This document shows positions 6,040 through 11,344 of a stretch of 11,344 bases of DNA, in pieces. Source of the DNA: UBA3222 sp002363035 (GTDB taxonomy: Bacteria; Verrucomicrobiota; Verrucomicrobiia; Opitutales; UBA9783); NCBI GenBank assembly GCA_946646575.1, contig CAMPCR010000030.1:1-11344 (forward strand). Reading direction: 5' to 3'. The position numbers and the translations under genes are program-made. Positions within the stretch are counted from its first letter, which is position 1, and each line of letters opens with the position of its first letter. The notes under the pieces were generated by a model. That model did not search any database. It had not been told where the DNA came from and worked only from the letters and a program-made list of their open reading frames with translations.

Positions 6040-7665
6040 TTATACAAGTGAAACAGCTGCTTCTCCGAAGCTAAGGCTCGGCGCATACTGTGCCCATCGG
6101 AAGAAGCCTTTCTTTACGGTCTCTACTTCTACTTTGTGGATTTTATTGTCTTCAATACCTTGCACGTCAAGGAGGATGCTGCCAGTTTTTTTCACTATTT
6201 CTTCGAGTGCATCCCTGTCTTGATTTAACAGATAATAGGCTATTGATTTTTCATCCAGAATTTTCTTAACACATTGGTTAATATCGCTAAAAATACCCTT
6301 TAGGTTTGTTTGTGTAAGATTCTTTTGTGTAAGAGCTGTTATCAATCCTTGCAGTTCTGCGAATTGTTCGAAATAGTAATTTTTGCTGTTATCTTGAACT
6401 TTTATGTAGTTGTTTTTGAGAAAAGAACTGTTGTTGAACATATCTACGATGGTATTTATGTCTTTTTCTTTTATTTTTTTATTGTCGGTACCAAGCTTTT
6501 CGACTTTGTTTTCCGTTTTCAATCCTTCCGCTTTTTCCGATTTGTTGTTTTCCGCTAAATTCACAATTTCATTTCCCTCAATAGCTCCCTCTTCCGTATT
6601 TTCATTTTGAATGATGGAAATGTTTCCGAAATCAGGTTTCAACTCCTTCTCTAAATTTCCCCCGCTGTTTTTAAACTCTTTAACAATCTCTATTGCTATC
6701 GAGTTGCCTAACTCGCCACCTCTTATTTCATTTTCGTCTATGTCGGAGAATACTGAATTGTTTGTCTTATGGTTTCCTATCTCCTCCTTGATGTTGACTA
6801 CATCTACCTTTTTATCCGCTCCCTTTGAATTCTTCGAGAAGCTTTCATTCAAAGTTTGGAACGACTTATCGAGCTGTTTGACATCGAATGATTTGTTCAG
6901 TGCATTCAATGCCTTCTTTTGATTTTTATCGAGGGGTTGGTTTCCCAGAAGATCATTAATACCTGATATACACTTTTGTATCGCTTCCTTATCATCTTTA
7001 AACAAAGTTTCTATATTAAGATCACCTTTCTCTATGCCTTCTTTTGTCAGTTTGTTGATTTTATCTTGATAATTCACGAACTGTTTATTTAATTCGTTCA
7101 AAAGATTATTAAATTTTCCTTTTGCTTCCTTCGTAATCTTACTGCCGGTAGCTTCGAGTATATTTTTTAAATCATTGACGTCATTTCTAACATCCTCAGC
7201 CTGAGTTTTCAAAAAGTTAATAACTTTACCTATTTGCTTCGGATCTCGGATAAACGATATGATGGTCGGGATCGCCCCAAGCATGCCTGAGCCGATGTCC
7301 TTCAGTGTTTGAATAATGACGTTCTTTGCGCCTTTGATATACGGGTCTCTGATGTTGTGAATCAGTGTCACGATCGCACCGCCGAGAAACAGTCCTCCCG
7401 CTATAGCTCCGAGTACCGGAAGGGAAACCGGAAGCGTAATGGCGACGACCCCGGCGGCGACCAGACCGGCAACGACACCCAATGCCGTACCGAGTGCGAC
7501 GCCGGCATGTCTCAGGAAATTACAAAAACCGATAAGCTTGTCTTTTATCCCTTTGCACTTATCTTTAACGGCTTCACCTGCGTTCTTTATTATTTCTTGA
7601 CCATTGCCAATCACCTCGTTGCCGATGTTTTTGAGGTCGTTTGCTATATCGATGTGTGCACTCAT
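6040..7665 (-). CDS. Hydrophobic coiled-coil protein, candidate type III translocator or membrane-inserted effector
   Basis: A 541-residue protein that I do not recognise by family. There is no signal peptide: residues 1-50 are polar, amphipathic and Asn/Lys-rich. Two Gly/Ala/Val-rich hydrophobic segments follow, close together (about 53-77 and 82-103), and a weaker one lies at 124-139. The rest is Lys/Asn/Glu-rich and predicted helical, with coiled-coil-like stretches at 145-280 and 400-500. The C-terminus is mildly hydrophobic and aromatic (FFRWAQYAPSLSF). A Shine-Dalgarno sequence, AAAAGGGA at 7671-7678, sits 5 bases before the ATG. It lies 15 bases after the AsmA-like gene and 25 before the LcrH-like chaperone gene. 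The paired hydrophobic segments and chaperone neighbour fit a translocator; the bilobed layout also resembles chlamydial Inc proteins. I see no P-x-L-x-x-P chaperone-binding motif. Codons beyond the membrane region are much more A/T-rich than the neighbours. Confidence 0.6.
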   Translation of the reverse strand: MSAHIDIANDLKNIGNEVIGNGQEIIKNAGEAVKDKCKGIKDKLIGFCNFLRHAGVALGTALGVVAGLVAAGVVAITLPVSLPVLGAIAGGLFLGGAIVTLIHNIRDPYIKGAKNVIIQTLKDIGSGMLGAIPTIISFIRDPKQIGKVINFLKTQAEDVRNDVNDLKNILEATGSKITKEAKGKFNNLLNELNKQFVNYQDKINKLTKEGIEKGDLNIETLFKDDKEAIQKCISGINDLLGNQPLDKNQKKALNALNKSFDVKQLDKSFQTLNESFSKNSKGADKKVDVVNIKEEIGNHKTNNSVFSDIDENEIRGGELGNSIAIEIVKEFKNSGGNLEKELKPDFGNISIIQNENTEEGAIEGNEIVNLAENNKSEKAEGLKTENKVEKLGTDNKKIKEKDINTIVDMFNNSSFLKNNYIKVQDNSKNYYFEQFAELQGLITALTQKNLTQTNLKGIFSDINQCVKKILDEKSIAYYLLNQDRDALEEIVKKTGSILLDVQGIEDNKIHKVEVETVKKGFFRWAQYAPSLSFGEAAVSLV

Positions 7666-7670
7666 ACTTT

Positions 7671-7678
7671 TCCCTTTT
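7671..7678 (-). promoter_or_regulatory. Strong Shine-Dalgarno before the 541-residue protein
   Basis: On the minus strand AAAAGGGA fills most of the 15-base gap after the AsmA-like stop codon and is spaced 5 bases from the ATG at 7665. It supports this start and suggests efficient translation from a shared transcript. Confidence 0.55.
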
Positions 7679-7680
7679 CT

Positions 7681-8334
7681 TTAATTATTCATCAGCAATC
7701 GTCCGCATTCTCCGTACACATCCTTTAAATCGCACGGTTGGTTCAGATTTTTCCGAACGTCTCGCGGAACGTTGATGCAGAGGTTTGAGAATTCAAAGGA
7801 GCGCGTGCGTTTCGTCACCGATACCGTCGGCGTACCGCGATAGGAGTGGTGCGCAACCATACCGTCGAACGTAAGGCGCAGATTTTCCACCCAAACGCCT
7901 TTGGTCGGTTGTTTTTCGTGCGTATTTAAATGACGGTTCAGCATCGCCCAGTTGGTGTTCTCACCTTGTTCTACGGAAGCAAGTTTCGTGCCAAAGAAAT
8001 TTAATTCATCAATATGAAGCGTTTGTTTCGGCAGGGAGAGCCAATCGAAGCGGCATTCGATTTTCGAAAAGCTTGCCATGTCGGAACTTTGGAAAGACGT
8101 CGGGTTGTAAAGCGTAACATTCTTTAAGCAAATTTTTCCCTTCCACCATTCAATTTTTGCCGATCCGATTTTACAGGGGAAATCGGTCTTTATTTCCCAT
8201 AGCCACGAAAGCGTCGGCGGCAACCAATAAGCGGTGGTAAAAAGTGCCGCGATCAACAGCCAGACGGAGGAACAGAGCAGTCCCAGGAGCAACCAAAGCA
8301 ATCCGCGAAACGGTAATAAGAGAAGTGTTTTCAT
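7681..8334 (-). CDS. AsmA-like single-span envelope protein (N-terminal region only)
   Basis: A 217-residue protein with a long hydrophobic N-terminal segment (about 5-40), then a hydrophilic region expected to lie in the periplasm. The stretch from about 56 to 125 has the AsmA/YhdP-type signature: a beta-strand segment ending in KGKICLKNVTLYNPTSFQ (65-82), then a segment on levels such as FSKIECRFDWLSL (89-101), then HIDELNFFGTKL (107-118). AsmA-family proteins span the periplasm and are involved in lipid transport and outer-membrane homeostasis. Most are far longer; this one stops after the first domain, so it is either a minimal homologue or a relic. It lies 15 bases before the hydrophobic coiled-coil gene and very probably shares its transcript. 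The ATG at 8334 has no clear ribosome binding site. Family assignment is moderate. Confidence 0.6.
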   Translation of the reverse strand: MKTLLLLPFRGLLWLLLGLLCSSVWLLIAALFTTAYWLPPTLSWLWEIKTDFPCKIGSAKIEWWKGKICLKNVTLYNPTSFQSSDMASFSKIECRFDWLSLPKQTLHIDELNFFGTKLASVEQGENTNWAMLNRHLNTHEKQPTKGVWVENLRLTFDGMVAHHSYRGTPTVSVTKRTRSFEFSNLCINVPRDVRKNLNQPCDLKDVYGECGRLLMNN

Positions 8335-8341
8335 GGGAATA

Positions 8342-8503
8342 TCATGCGGAAAACACCGACGACGGGCAATGCGAAGTTGAGGTTTCGTTGGAAAGATTTG
8401 CCGTTGTCTTTGTCAAAATTTTCATTTGTTGGTTGATGTTCACGGCGGCAAAATGCTTCGGAGCACAACGGCGGTCGACAAACGGGAAGTGTTTTATGTT
8501 CAT
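8342..8503 (-). CDS. Possible 53-residue small ORF
   Basis: In the 196-base gap between the exported-protein gene and the AsmA-like gene, an ATG at 8503 opens a 53-codon frame (MNIKHFPFVDRRCAPKHF at its start) that ends in TGA, 7 bases before the AsmA-like ATG. The peptide is polar, with no signal or membrane segment and no recognised motif. No Shine-Dalgarno sequence is seen. Its position would suit a small coupled gene, but a chance frame is as likely. Confidence 0.2.
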   Translation of the reverse strand: MNIKHFPFVDRRCAPKHFAAVNINQQMKILTKTTANLSNETSTSHCPSSVFSA

Positions 8504-8530
8504 GTGTTTATTTCAATGCGGAGGCGTTTG

Positions 8531-9238
8531 TTAAAAAACAATCAGCCGTTGAATGTCGGTTTCCTGCAACACGTGATACAAACCCGCCGTCAAATACCGA
8601 ATATCTTCGGTGTTAAACAAGGCGAAAGGGCGTTTTTGGCGAATGCCGTGCGCACGAATGACATCCGCCAGTTGCAGAGTAAGGGTATCCAATGCATGCG
8701 TATCGTACGGGCAAATTTTCCGCAACGCATCGCTTAAGCGAACCTTCAATTCGGCGGCAATCGCTTCGACGGATGCCGATGTTTGTTCGTTTTGCGGCAA
8801 TTTTTTAACCGCCTGAAGAATTAAATTCCCATCGTGCGGTGCAAAAAGCTGTTGTTGCAGCATCGCCGTTACCGCATCCGTTTGCTCTTCCAAGCGGTCG
8901 GCGTCGCGAAAGGCATCGTCTTTATCGTCCTTCGCGGGTACATCGGCAACCGTCGCCGGATTTTTTCCGTTCGTCTTCACCGCCTCCGCAACCGTTCCCG
9001 TTGAAAAGGCGGACGCGTTTTCCGCAACGAAGGCGGGCGTTTTTTCCGCGGCTTGAACCGACTTTATCGTGTTCGCTGTCTTTCGGAGCACGTCGGAATT
9101 TACGGCATCGGATCGAGCGGAACCATCGGACAGGGTTTGTAGGTTTTTGGTTTCGGCCGACGGGTTTCTTTCGGATAATACGTGCGCATGCAGGAATAAA
9201 CATGCGGATAACAGGAGAGTGGTTTTTGTTTCATACAT
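8531..9238 (-). CDS. Exported protein of unknown function
   Basis: A 235-residue protein starting with a signal peptide (MYETKTTLLLSACLFLHAHV, hydrophobic core 8-18). Residues 25-130 form a low-complexity, probably disordered segment rich in Ala, Asp, Ser, Thr and Lys. Residues 130-235 look like a compact helical domain (MLQQQLFAP near 134-142; LSDALRKICPYDTHALDTL; ending in LIVF). I recognise no family. The ATG at 9238 was chosen because the signal peptide follows directly; a TTG at 9262 would add 8 residues. Neither has a convincing Shine-Dalgarno sequence. It lies 228 bases after the sigma-factor gene on the same strand and 196 bases before the AsmA-like gene, so it may have its own promoter. 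Confidence 0.65.
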   Translation of the reverse strand: MYETKTTLLLSACLFLHAHVLSERNPSAETKNLQTLSDGSARSDAVNSDVLRKTANTIKSVQAAEKTPAFVAENASAFSTGTVAEAVKTNGKNPATVADVPAKDDKDDAFRDADRLEEQTDAVTAMLQQQLFAPHDGNLILQAVKKLPQNEQTSASVEAIAAELKVRLSDALRKICPYDTHALDTLTLQLADVIRAHGIRQKRPFALFNTEDIRYLTAGLYHVLQETDIQRLIVF

Positions 9239-9251
9239 ACCGTTACGGTAT
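9237..9251. repeat. 15-base palindrome at the start of the exported-protein gene
   Basis: ATACCGT and ACGGTAT flank a single central T. The palindrome overlaps the ATG at 9236-9238 by two bases and extends upstream. The symmetry without a loop suits a protein-binding site better than an RNA hairpin. Function is inferred only. Confidence 0.3.
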
Positions 9252-9404
9252 AAATCGGACAAAAATCGTCGGTGTCCAAAATTTTTATCCTTATCGGAGG
9301 AATATAACGAACGCAGGCAGTCTCAAGACAGGACCTTTAATGATTTAACGAAAAACCGAACATCAAAAGCGGGTTCTCCAAGTGACCGATAACGTTTTAA
9401 TGAA

Positions 9405-9424
9405 AATGAAGCGCATCCTTCATT
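9405..9424 (-). terminator. Possible weak terminator after the sigma-factor gene
   Basis: Reading the minus strand, AATGAAG and CTTCATT form a perfect 7-base-pair stem around a 6-base loop, about 43 bases after the sigma stop codon, followed by a short T-rich stretch (TTCATT). The stem is AT-rich, so termination would be weak or partial. A chance hairpin is possible. Confidence 0.3.
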
Positions 9425-9466
9425 ACACAAAGCATACGGCACCTTAAACTCCGCAGTACTTCGCGA

Positions 9467-10234
9467 CTACTCGCCGATGGCTTTGACGATGCGACGGCGA
9501 ATTTTCTCAATCGCTTTTGCGTGCATTTGCCAAATTTTCGACTGTCCCATGCGCATCCGACGCGCGATTTCCGACAAGAACACGCCTTCGTTATAATGCA
9601 TATCGAGAACCTTTTGCTCCGGTTCGGATAAAAATTGCACATGCAGTCTGAGAAGAGCCATCAATTCCTTCTTTTCGTACAATTCACGCGCGGTTTTTTG
9701 TTGTACGTCCTCCAGTTGCTCCTGCAGCGTCAAAGCGGTTGCGTCGTTCGGCATAAGGGATTTATTCAGCGACAACGTTACGCGCGGCTTCAGGTGCGGC
9801 TTCATCCGATTCCATTTTTGGGGCGTCAGGCGAAAATAATCACAAATCACTTTGTCGGACGGCGGACATTGAAATTCTTCTTCATAAGCGGTTATCATCT
9901 TTTTAACGGCTTTGACGGTGGTGCGCAAGTACCGCGGCAGGTAATCCGAATGCCGCAGTTCATCCAACAGCGCGCCCTTGATGCGAATGGCGGCGTAGGT
10001 TCCGAATTGCGCATCTTTGTTCGGATTGAATGTTTGACCCGCCGAAATCAACCCCAACAGACCGACGGCGTACATGTTTTCACGATCGACGGTCGGAGGA
10101 AAGGTCGGCGACATTTTACCGATAATGCTTTTTAACAACGGCAGGTGATCGCGAACCAGTGTCCAGTCGGGACGTTTTTTGAAGGTTTTTGATGCGGAAG
10201 GTGCGGTTGATTGTGCGATTGTTTTACATCCCAT
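9467..10234 (-). CDS. RNA polymerase sigma factor of the FliA/WhiG (sigma-28) family
   Basis: A 255-residue alternative sigma factor. Region 2 spans about 50-101 and contains the family signature GLLGLISAGQTFNP (58-71), FGTYAAIRIKGALLDELR (77-94) and DYLPR (97-101), which match FliA closely. Region 3 covers about 102-150. Region 4, the -35-binding helix-turn-helix, covers 202-246 (LSEPEQKVLDMHY, then IARRMRMGQSKIWQMHAKAI). It would direct RNA polymerase to sigma-28-type promoters. Family members govern flagellar genes, sporulation in Streptomyces and late genes in Chlamydia. No flagellar or anti-sigma (flgM) gene is in the window, so a non-flagellar regulon, perhaps the secretion-like genes downstream, is possible. 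The ATG at 10234 is preceded by GGTGA at a short 4-base spacing. The first 20 residues are Ser/Thr/Ala-rich and not conserved. Confidence 0.88.
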   Translation of the reverse strand: MGCKTIAQSTAPSASKTFKKRPDWTLVRDHLPLLKSIIGKMSPTFPPTVDRENMYAVGLLGLISAGQTFNPNKDAQFGTYAAIRIKGALLDELRHSDYLPRYLRTTVKAVKKMITAYEEEFQCPPSDKVICDYFRLTPQKWNRMKPHLKPRVTLSLNKSLMPNDATALTLQEQLEDVQQKTARELYEKKELMALLRLHVQFLSEPEQKVLDMHYNEGVFLSEIARRMRMGQSKIWQMHAKAIEKIRRRIVKAIGE

Positions 10235-10314
10235 GCTTCACCAAACAGCATGATTTGTGCCCGCGGGTGATGCAGAGCGACGCCGTGAATGTTTAAAGAA
10301 CGTTGCATAAGCGA

Positions 10315-10344
10315 AACAGGCGTCTCGTTTGAGAGGTGCCTGTT
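10315..10344 (+). other. 12-base-pair stem-loop between sigma and acetyltransferase genes
   Basis: AACAGGCGTCTC (10315-10326) pairs with GAGGTGCCTGTT (10333-10344) around a 6-base loop. Ten pairs are Watson-Crick and two are G-U, so the full stem forms only in plus-strand RNA; the opposite strand has two A-C mismatches. It is not followed by a T-run. This suggests a leader structure ahead of the acetyltransferase gene, or a binding site in the 211-base divergent region. The rest of that region shows nothing else convincing. Confidence 0.4.
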
Positions 10345-10432
10345 ATAACACTGCGGGATTTCAAAAAACGGAGCAGGTCATTGTCGGTAAAAAGCAGGAA
10401 TTTTATTGCCCGCATCGTAAATTTTTTTCAAA

Positions 10433-10453
10433 ATGACTACTAGTTATGAGTAA
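10433..10453 (+). CDS. Possible 6-codon leader peptide overlapping the acetyltransferase start
   Basis: An ATG at 10433 opens a frame encoding MTTSYE followed by TAA. It overlaps the acetyltransferase ATG at 10446 in a different frame, and its stop lies 8 bases inside the gene. Ribosomes translating it would cover the true start. Short leader peptides control several antibiotic-resistance genes (cat, erm), but this one may be chance. No Shine-Dalgarno sequence is visible for either ATG. Confidence 0.2.
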   Translation: MTTSYE

Positions 10454-11084
10454 CCATCCCGATCCGAGTGTTTTATTCCCCGTGCCGAACTGCAAAACCG
10501 TTACATACGTCAAGCCGCAGATTAAAAATCCGAACATTGTCGTCGGCGACTTTACGTACTTCGGTGATACGGATTTCGAGAAACACGTCACGCACCACTA
10601 TGATTTTTGCGGAGATAAGTTAATTATCGGTAAGTTTTGCCAAATCGCCGCCGGCGTAAATTTCGTCATGAACGGTGCCAATCATCAAATGAATGCCGCT
10701 TCGACGTTTCCGTTCTACATTTTCGAAGGTTGGAAGATGCCCGTTCCGCCAAAGACCGATATGCCGTATAAAGGCGATACCGTTGTCGGCAATGACGTTT
10801 GGATTGGGCAAAATACGACGATTTTACCGGGCGTGCATATCGGCGATGGCGCGATTATCGGCTTAAACAGTACCGTCGGTTGCGATATCCCACCGTACAC
10901 CGTCGCGGTCGGCAATCCCGCAAAATTGCTTCGAAAGCGTTTCGATGATGAATTGATTGATTTGTTGTTAAAATTGCAGTGGTGGAATAAGCCGATTGAG
11001 GAAATTCAAATGCTTATTCCGATTTTGACCTGCGGAGATTTGGAGAGAGTGAAGAGGGAGGTAAGGGCGTTGATTGAGAAGTAA
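10446..11084 (+). CDS. Vat/CatB-family xenobiotic acetyltransferase (left-handed beta-helix)
   Basis: A 212-residue hexapeptide-repeat acetyltransferase of full family length. Members transfer acetyl from acetyl-CoA to a hydroxyl of streptogramin A (Vat) or chloramphenicol (CatB) in the cytoplasm, acting as trimers. Visible features: the N-terminal NPNIVVGDFTYFGD (28-41); beta-helix coils from about 58 (LIIGKFCQIAAG); MNGANH (75-80), with His80 as the likely catalytic base; a GDTVVGNDVWIG coil after an inserted loop; then PGVHIGDGAIIG, and NPAKLLRKRF with a closing LQWWNKPIEEI helix. The MNGANH motif favours Vat over CatB. The actual substrate is uncertain, because chromosomal homologues without proven resistance activity are common. 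It is transcribed away from the sigma-factor gene and may have a leader region with a stem-loop. Confidence 0.85.
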   Translation: MSNHPDPSVLFPVPNCKTVTYVKPQIKNPNIVVGDFTYFGDTDFEKHVTHHYDFCGDKLIIGKFCQIAAGVNFVMNGANHQMNAASTFPFYIFEGWKMPVPPKTDMPYKGDTVVGNDVWIGQNTTILPGVHIGDGAIIGLNSTVGCDIPPYTVAVGNPAKLLRKRFDDELIDLLLKLQWWNKPIEEIQMLIPILTCGDLERVKREVRALIEK

Positions 11085-11292
11085 AAGTGCTTCGTTGGTA
11101 GATGTCCTTTAAGTCTTTGCATTGGGTTCATACAGATACCGCGTGTCTTGGTAAATACCCGCTTCCTTCGATCATTTCACAGCGGACTTTATTGTGAAAA
11201 CGGACGTCATCGCACAACAACTCTCAACGCACAACGCGACACTTTGCCTAAGTTCCACGTGGCGACACCAACCGCGATGCAAATACACCCCC
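11085..11292. other. Intergenic region with no gene seen
   Basis: These 208 bases separate the convergent acetyltransferase and tRNA-Pro genes. They hold one perfect 7-base inverted repeat (TTTCACA at 11175-11181, TGTGAAA at 11193-11199) without a following T-run. No coding frame of note and no convincing terminator for either gene was found. Confidence 0.5.
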
Positions 11293-11344
11293 TGGTCGGG
11301 TCAGTGAGATTCGAACTCACGACCCCTTGCACCCCATGCAAGTG
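11293..11344 (-). tRNA. tRNA-Pro (anticodon GGG), 3' part only
   Basis: The reverse strand gives the 3' two thirds of a tRNA, cut by the window end. The anticodon stem CTTGC/GCAAG encloses the 7-base loop ATGGGGT, giving anticodon GGG (11333-11335), which reads CCC proline codons. A 5-base variable loop follows, then a T-arm GTGAG-TTCGAAT-CTCAC, the acceptor strand TGACCCG, discriminator A and an encoded CCA. The anticodon loop is identical to that of E. coli tRNA-Pro(GGG). The D-arm and 5' acceptor strand lie beyond 11344. Confidence 0.92.

Noticed and set aside
9279..9298. TCCGATAA on the minus strand upstream of the exported-protein gene, resembling a sigma-28 -10 box
   Set aside because: No matching TAAA-type -35 element lies at the right spacing, so it is not reported as a promoter.
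9366..9392. AAAAGCGG then ACCGATAA on the plus strand, a loose sigma-28 promoter match
   Set aside because: It faces away from the nearby minus-strand genes and drives no plus-strand gene for over 1 kb; the -35 match is only partial.
11175..11199. TTTCACA...TGTGAAA hairpin after the acetyltransferase gene
   Set aside because: The loop is 11 bases, the stem is AT-rich and no T-run follows on either strand, so it is not called a terminator.

Overview
The window (11,344 bases) reads like chromosomal DNA from a Gram-negative bacterium, most plausibly of the Planctomycetes-Verrucomicrobia-Chlamydiae (PVC) group, perhaps Lentisphaerota or Verrucomicrobiota. This placement is inference. It rests on an FtsZ with a C-terminal tail of the D-x-P-x-x-(I/L)-R type, an AsmA-like envelope protein, a FliA/WhiG-type sigma factor with no flagellar gene in view, and a class II type III secretion chaperone homologue. 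Few genes show a strong Shine-Dalgarno sequence; two clear exceptions are noted.

Layout. At 1-1425 (minus) lies an MFS transporter. Diverging from it, a plus-strand trio runs 1564-3830: a TadA-type deaminase, a strongly diverged FtsZ with an altered GTP site, and a small prepilin-like protein whose GTG start overlaps the ftsZ stop. Converging on this trio is a minus-strand series from 10234 down to 3934. In order of transcription it encodes a sigma-28-family factor, an exported protein of unknown function, an AsmA-like single-membrane-span protein, a 541-residue hydrophobic/coiled-coil protein, an LcrH/SycD-like TPR chaperone, a secreted leucine-rich-repeat protein and a small membrane-anchored protein. 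At 10446-11084 (plus), divergent from the sigma gene, is a Vat/CatB-family acetyltransferase. The window ends inside a minus-strand tRNA-Pro(GGG).

How the genes may work together. The most coherent unit is 8334-5370: AsmA-like protein, hydrophobic protein and LcrH-like chaperone, separated by only 15 and 25 bases. This resembles the translocator/chaperone pairs of type III secretion, but the cargo is not a recognisable YopB or YopD. Its two closely spaced membrane segments near the N-terminus, followed by long Lys/Asn/Glu-rich helices, are as reminiscent of chlamydial Inc proteins as of translocators. The secreted LRR protein and the sigma factor may belong to the same programme; that is inference from position and strand only. 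The ftsZ neighbourhood (tadA before, prepilin after, no ftsQ/ftsA/mur gene in view) is unlike the usual division cluster.

No mobile elements, CRISPR arrays or rRNA genes were seen. Intergenic stretches are all shorter than about 230 bases. They hold a few inverted repeats and hairpins but no convincing promoter.
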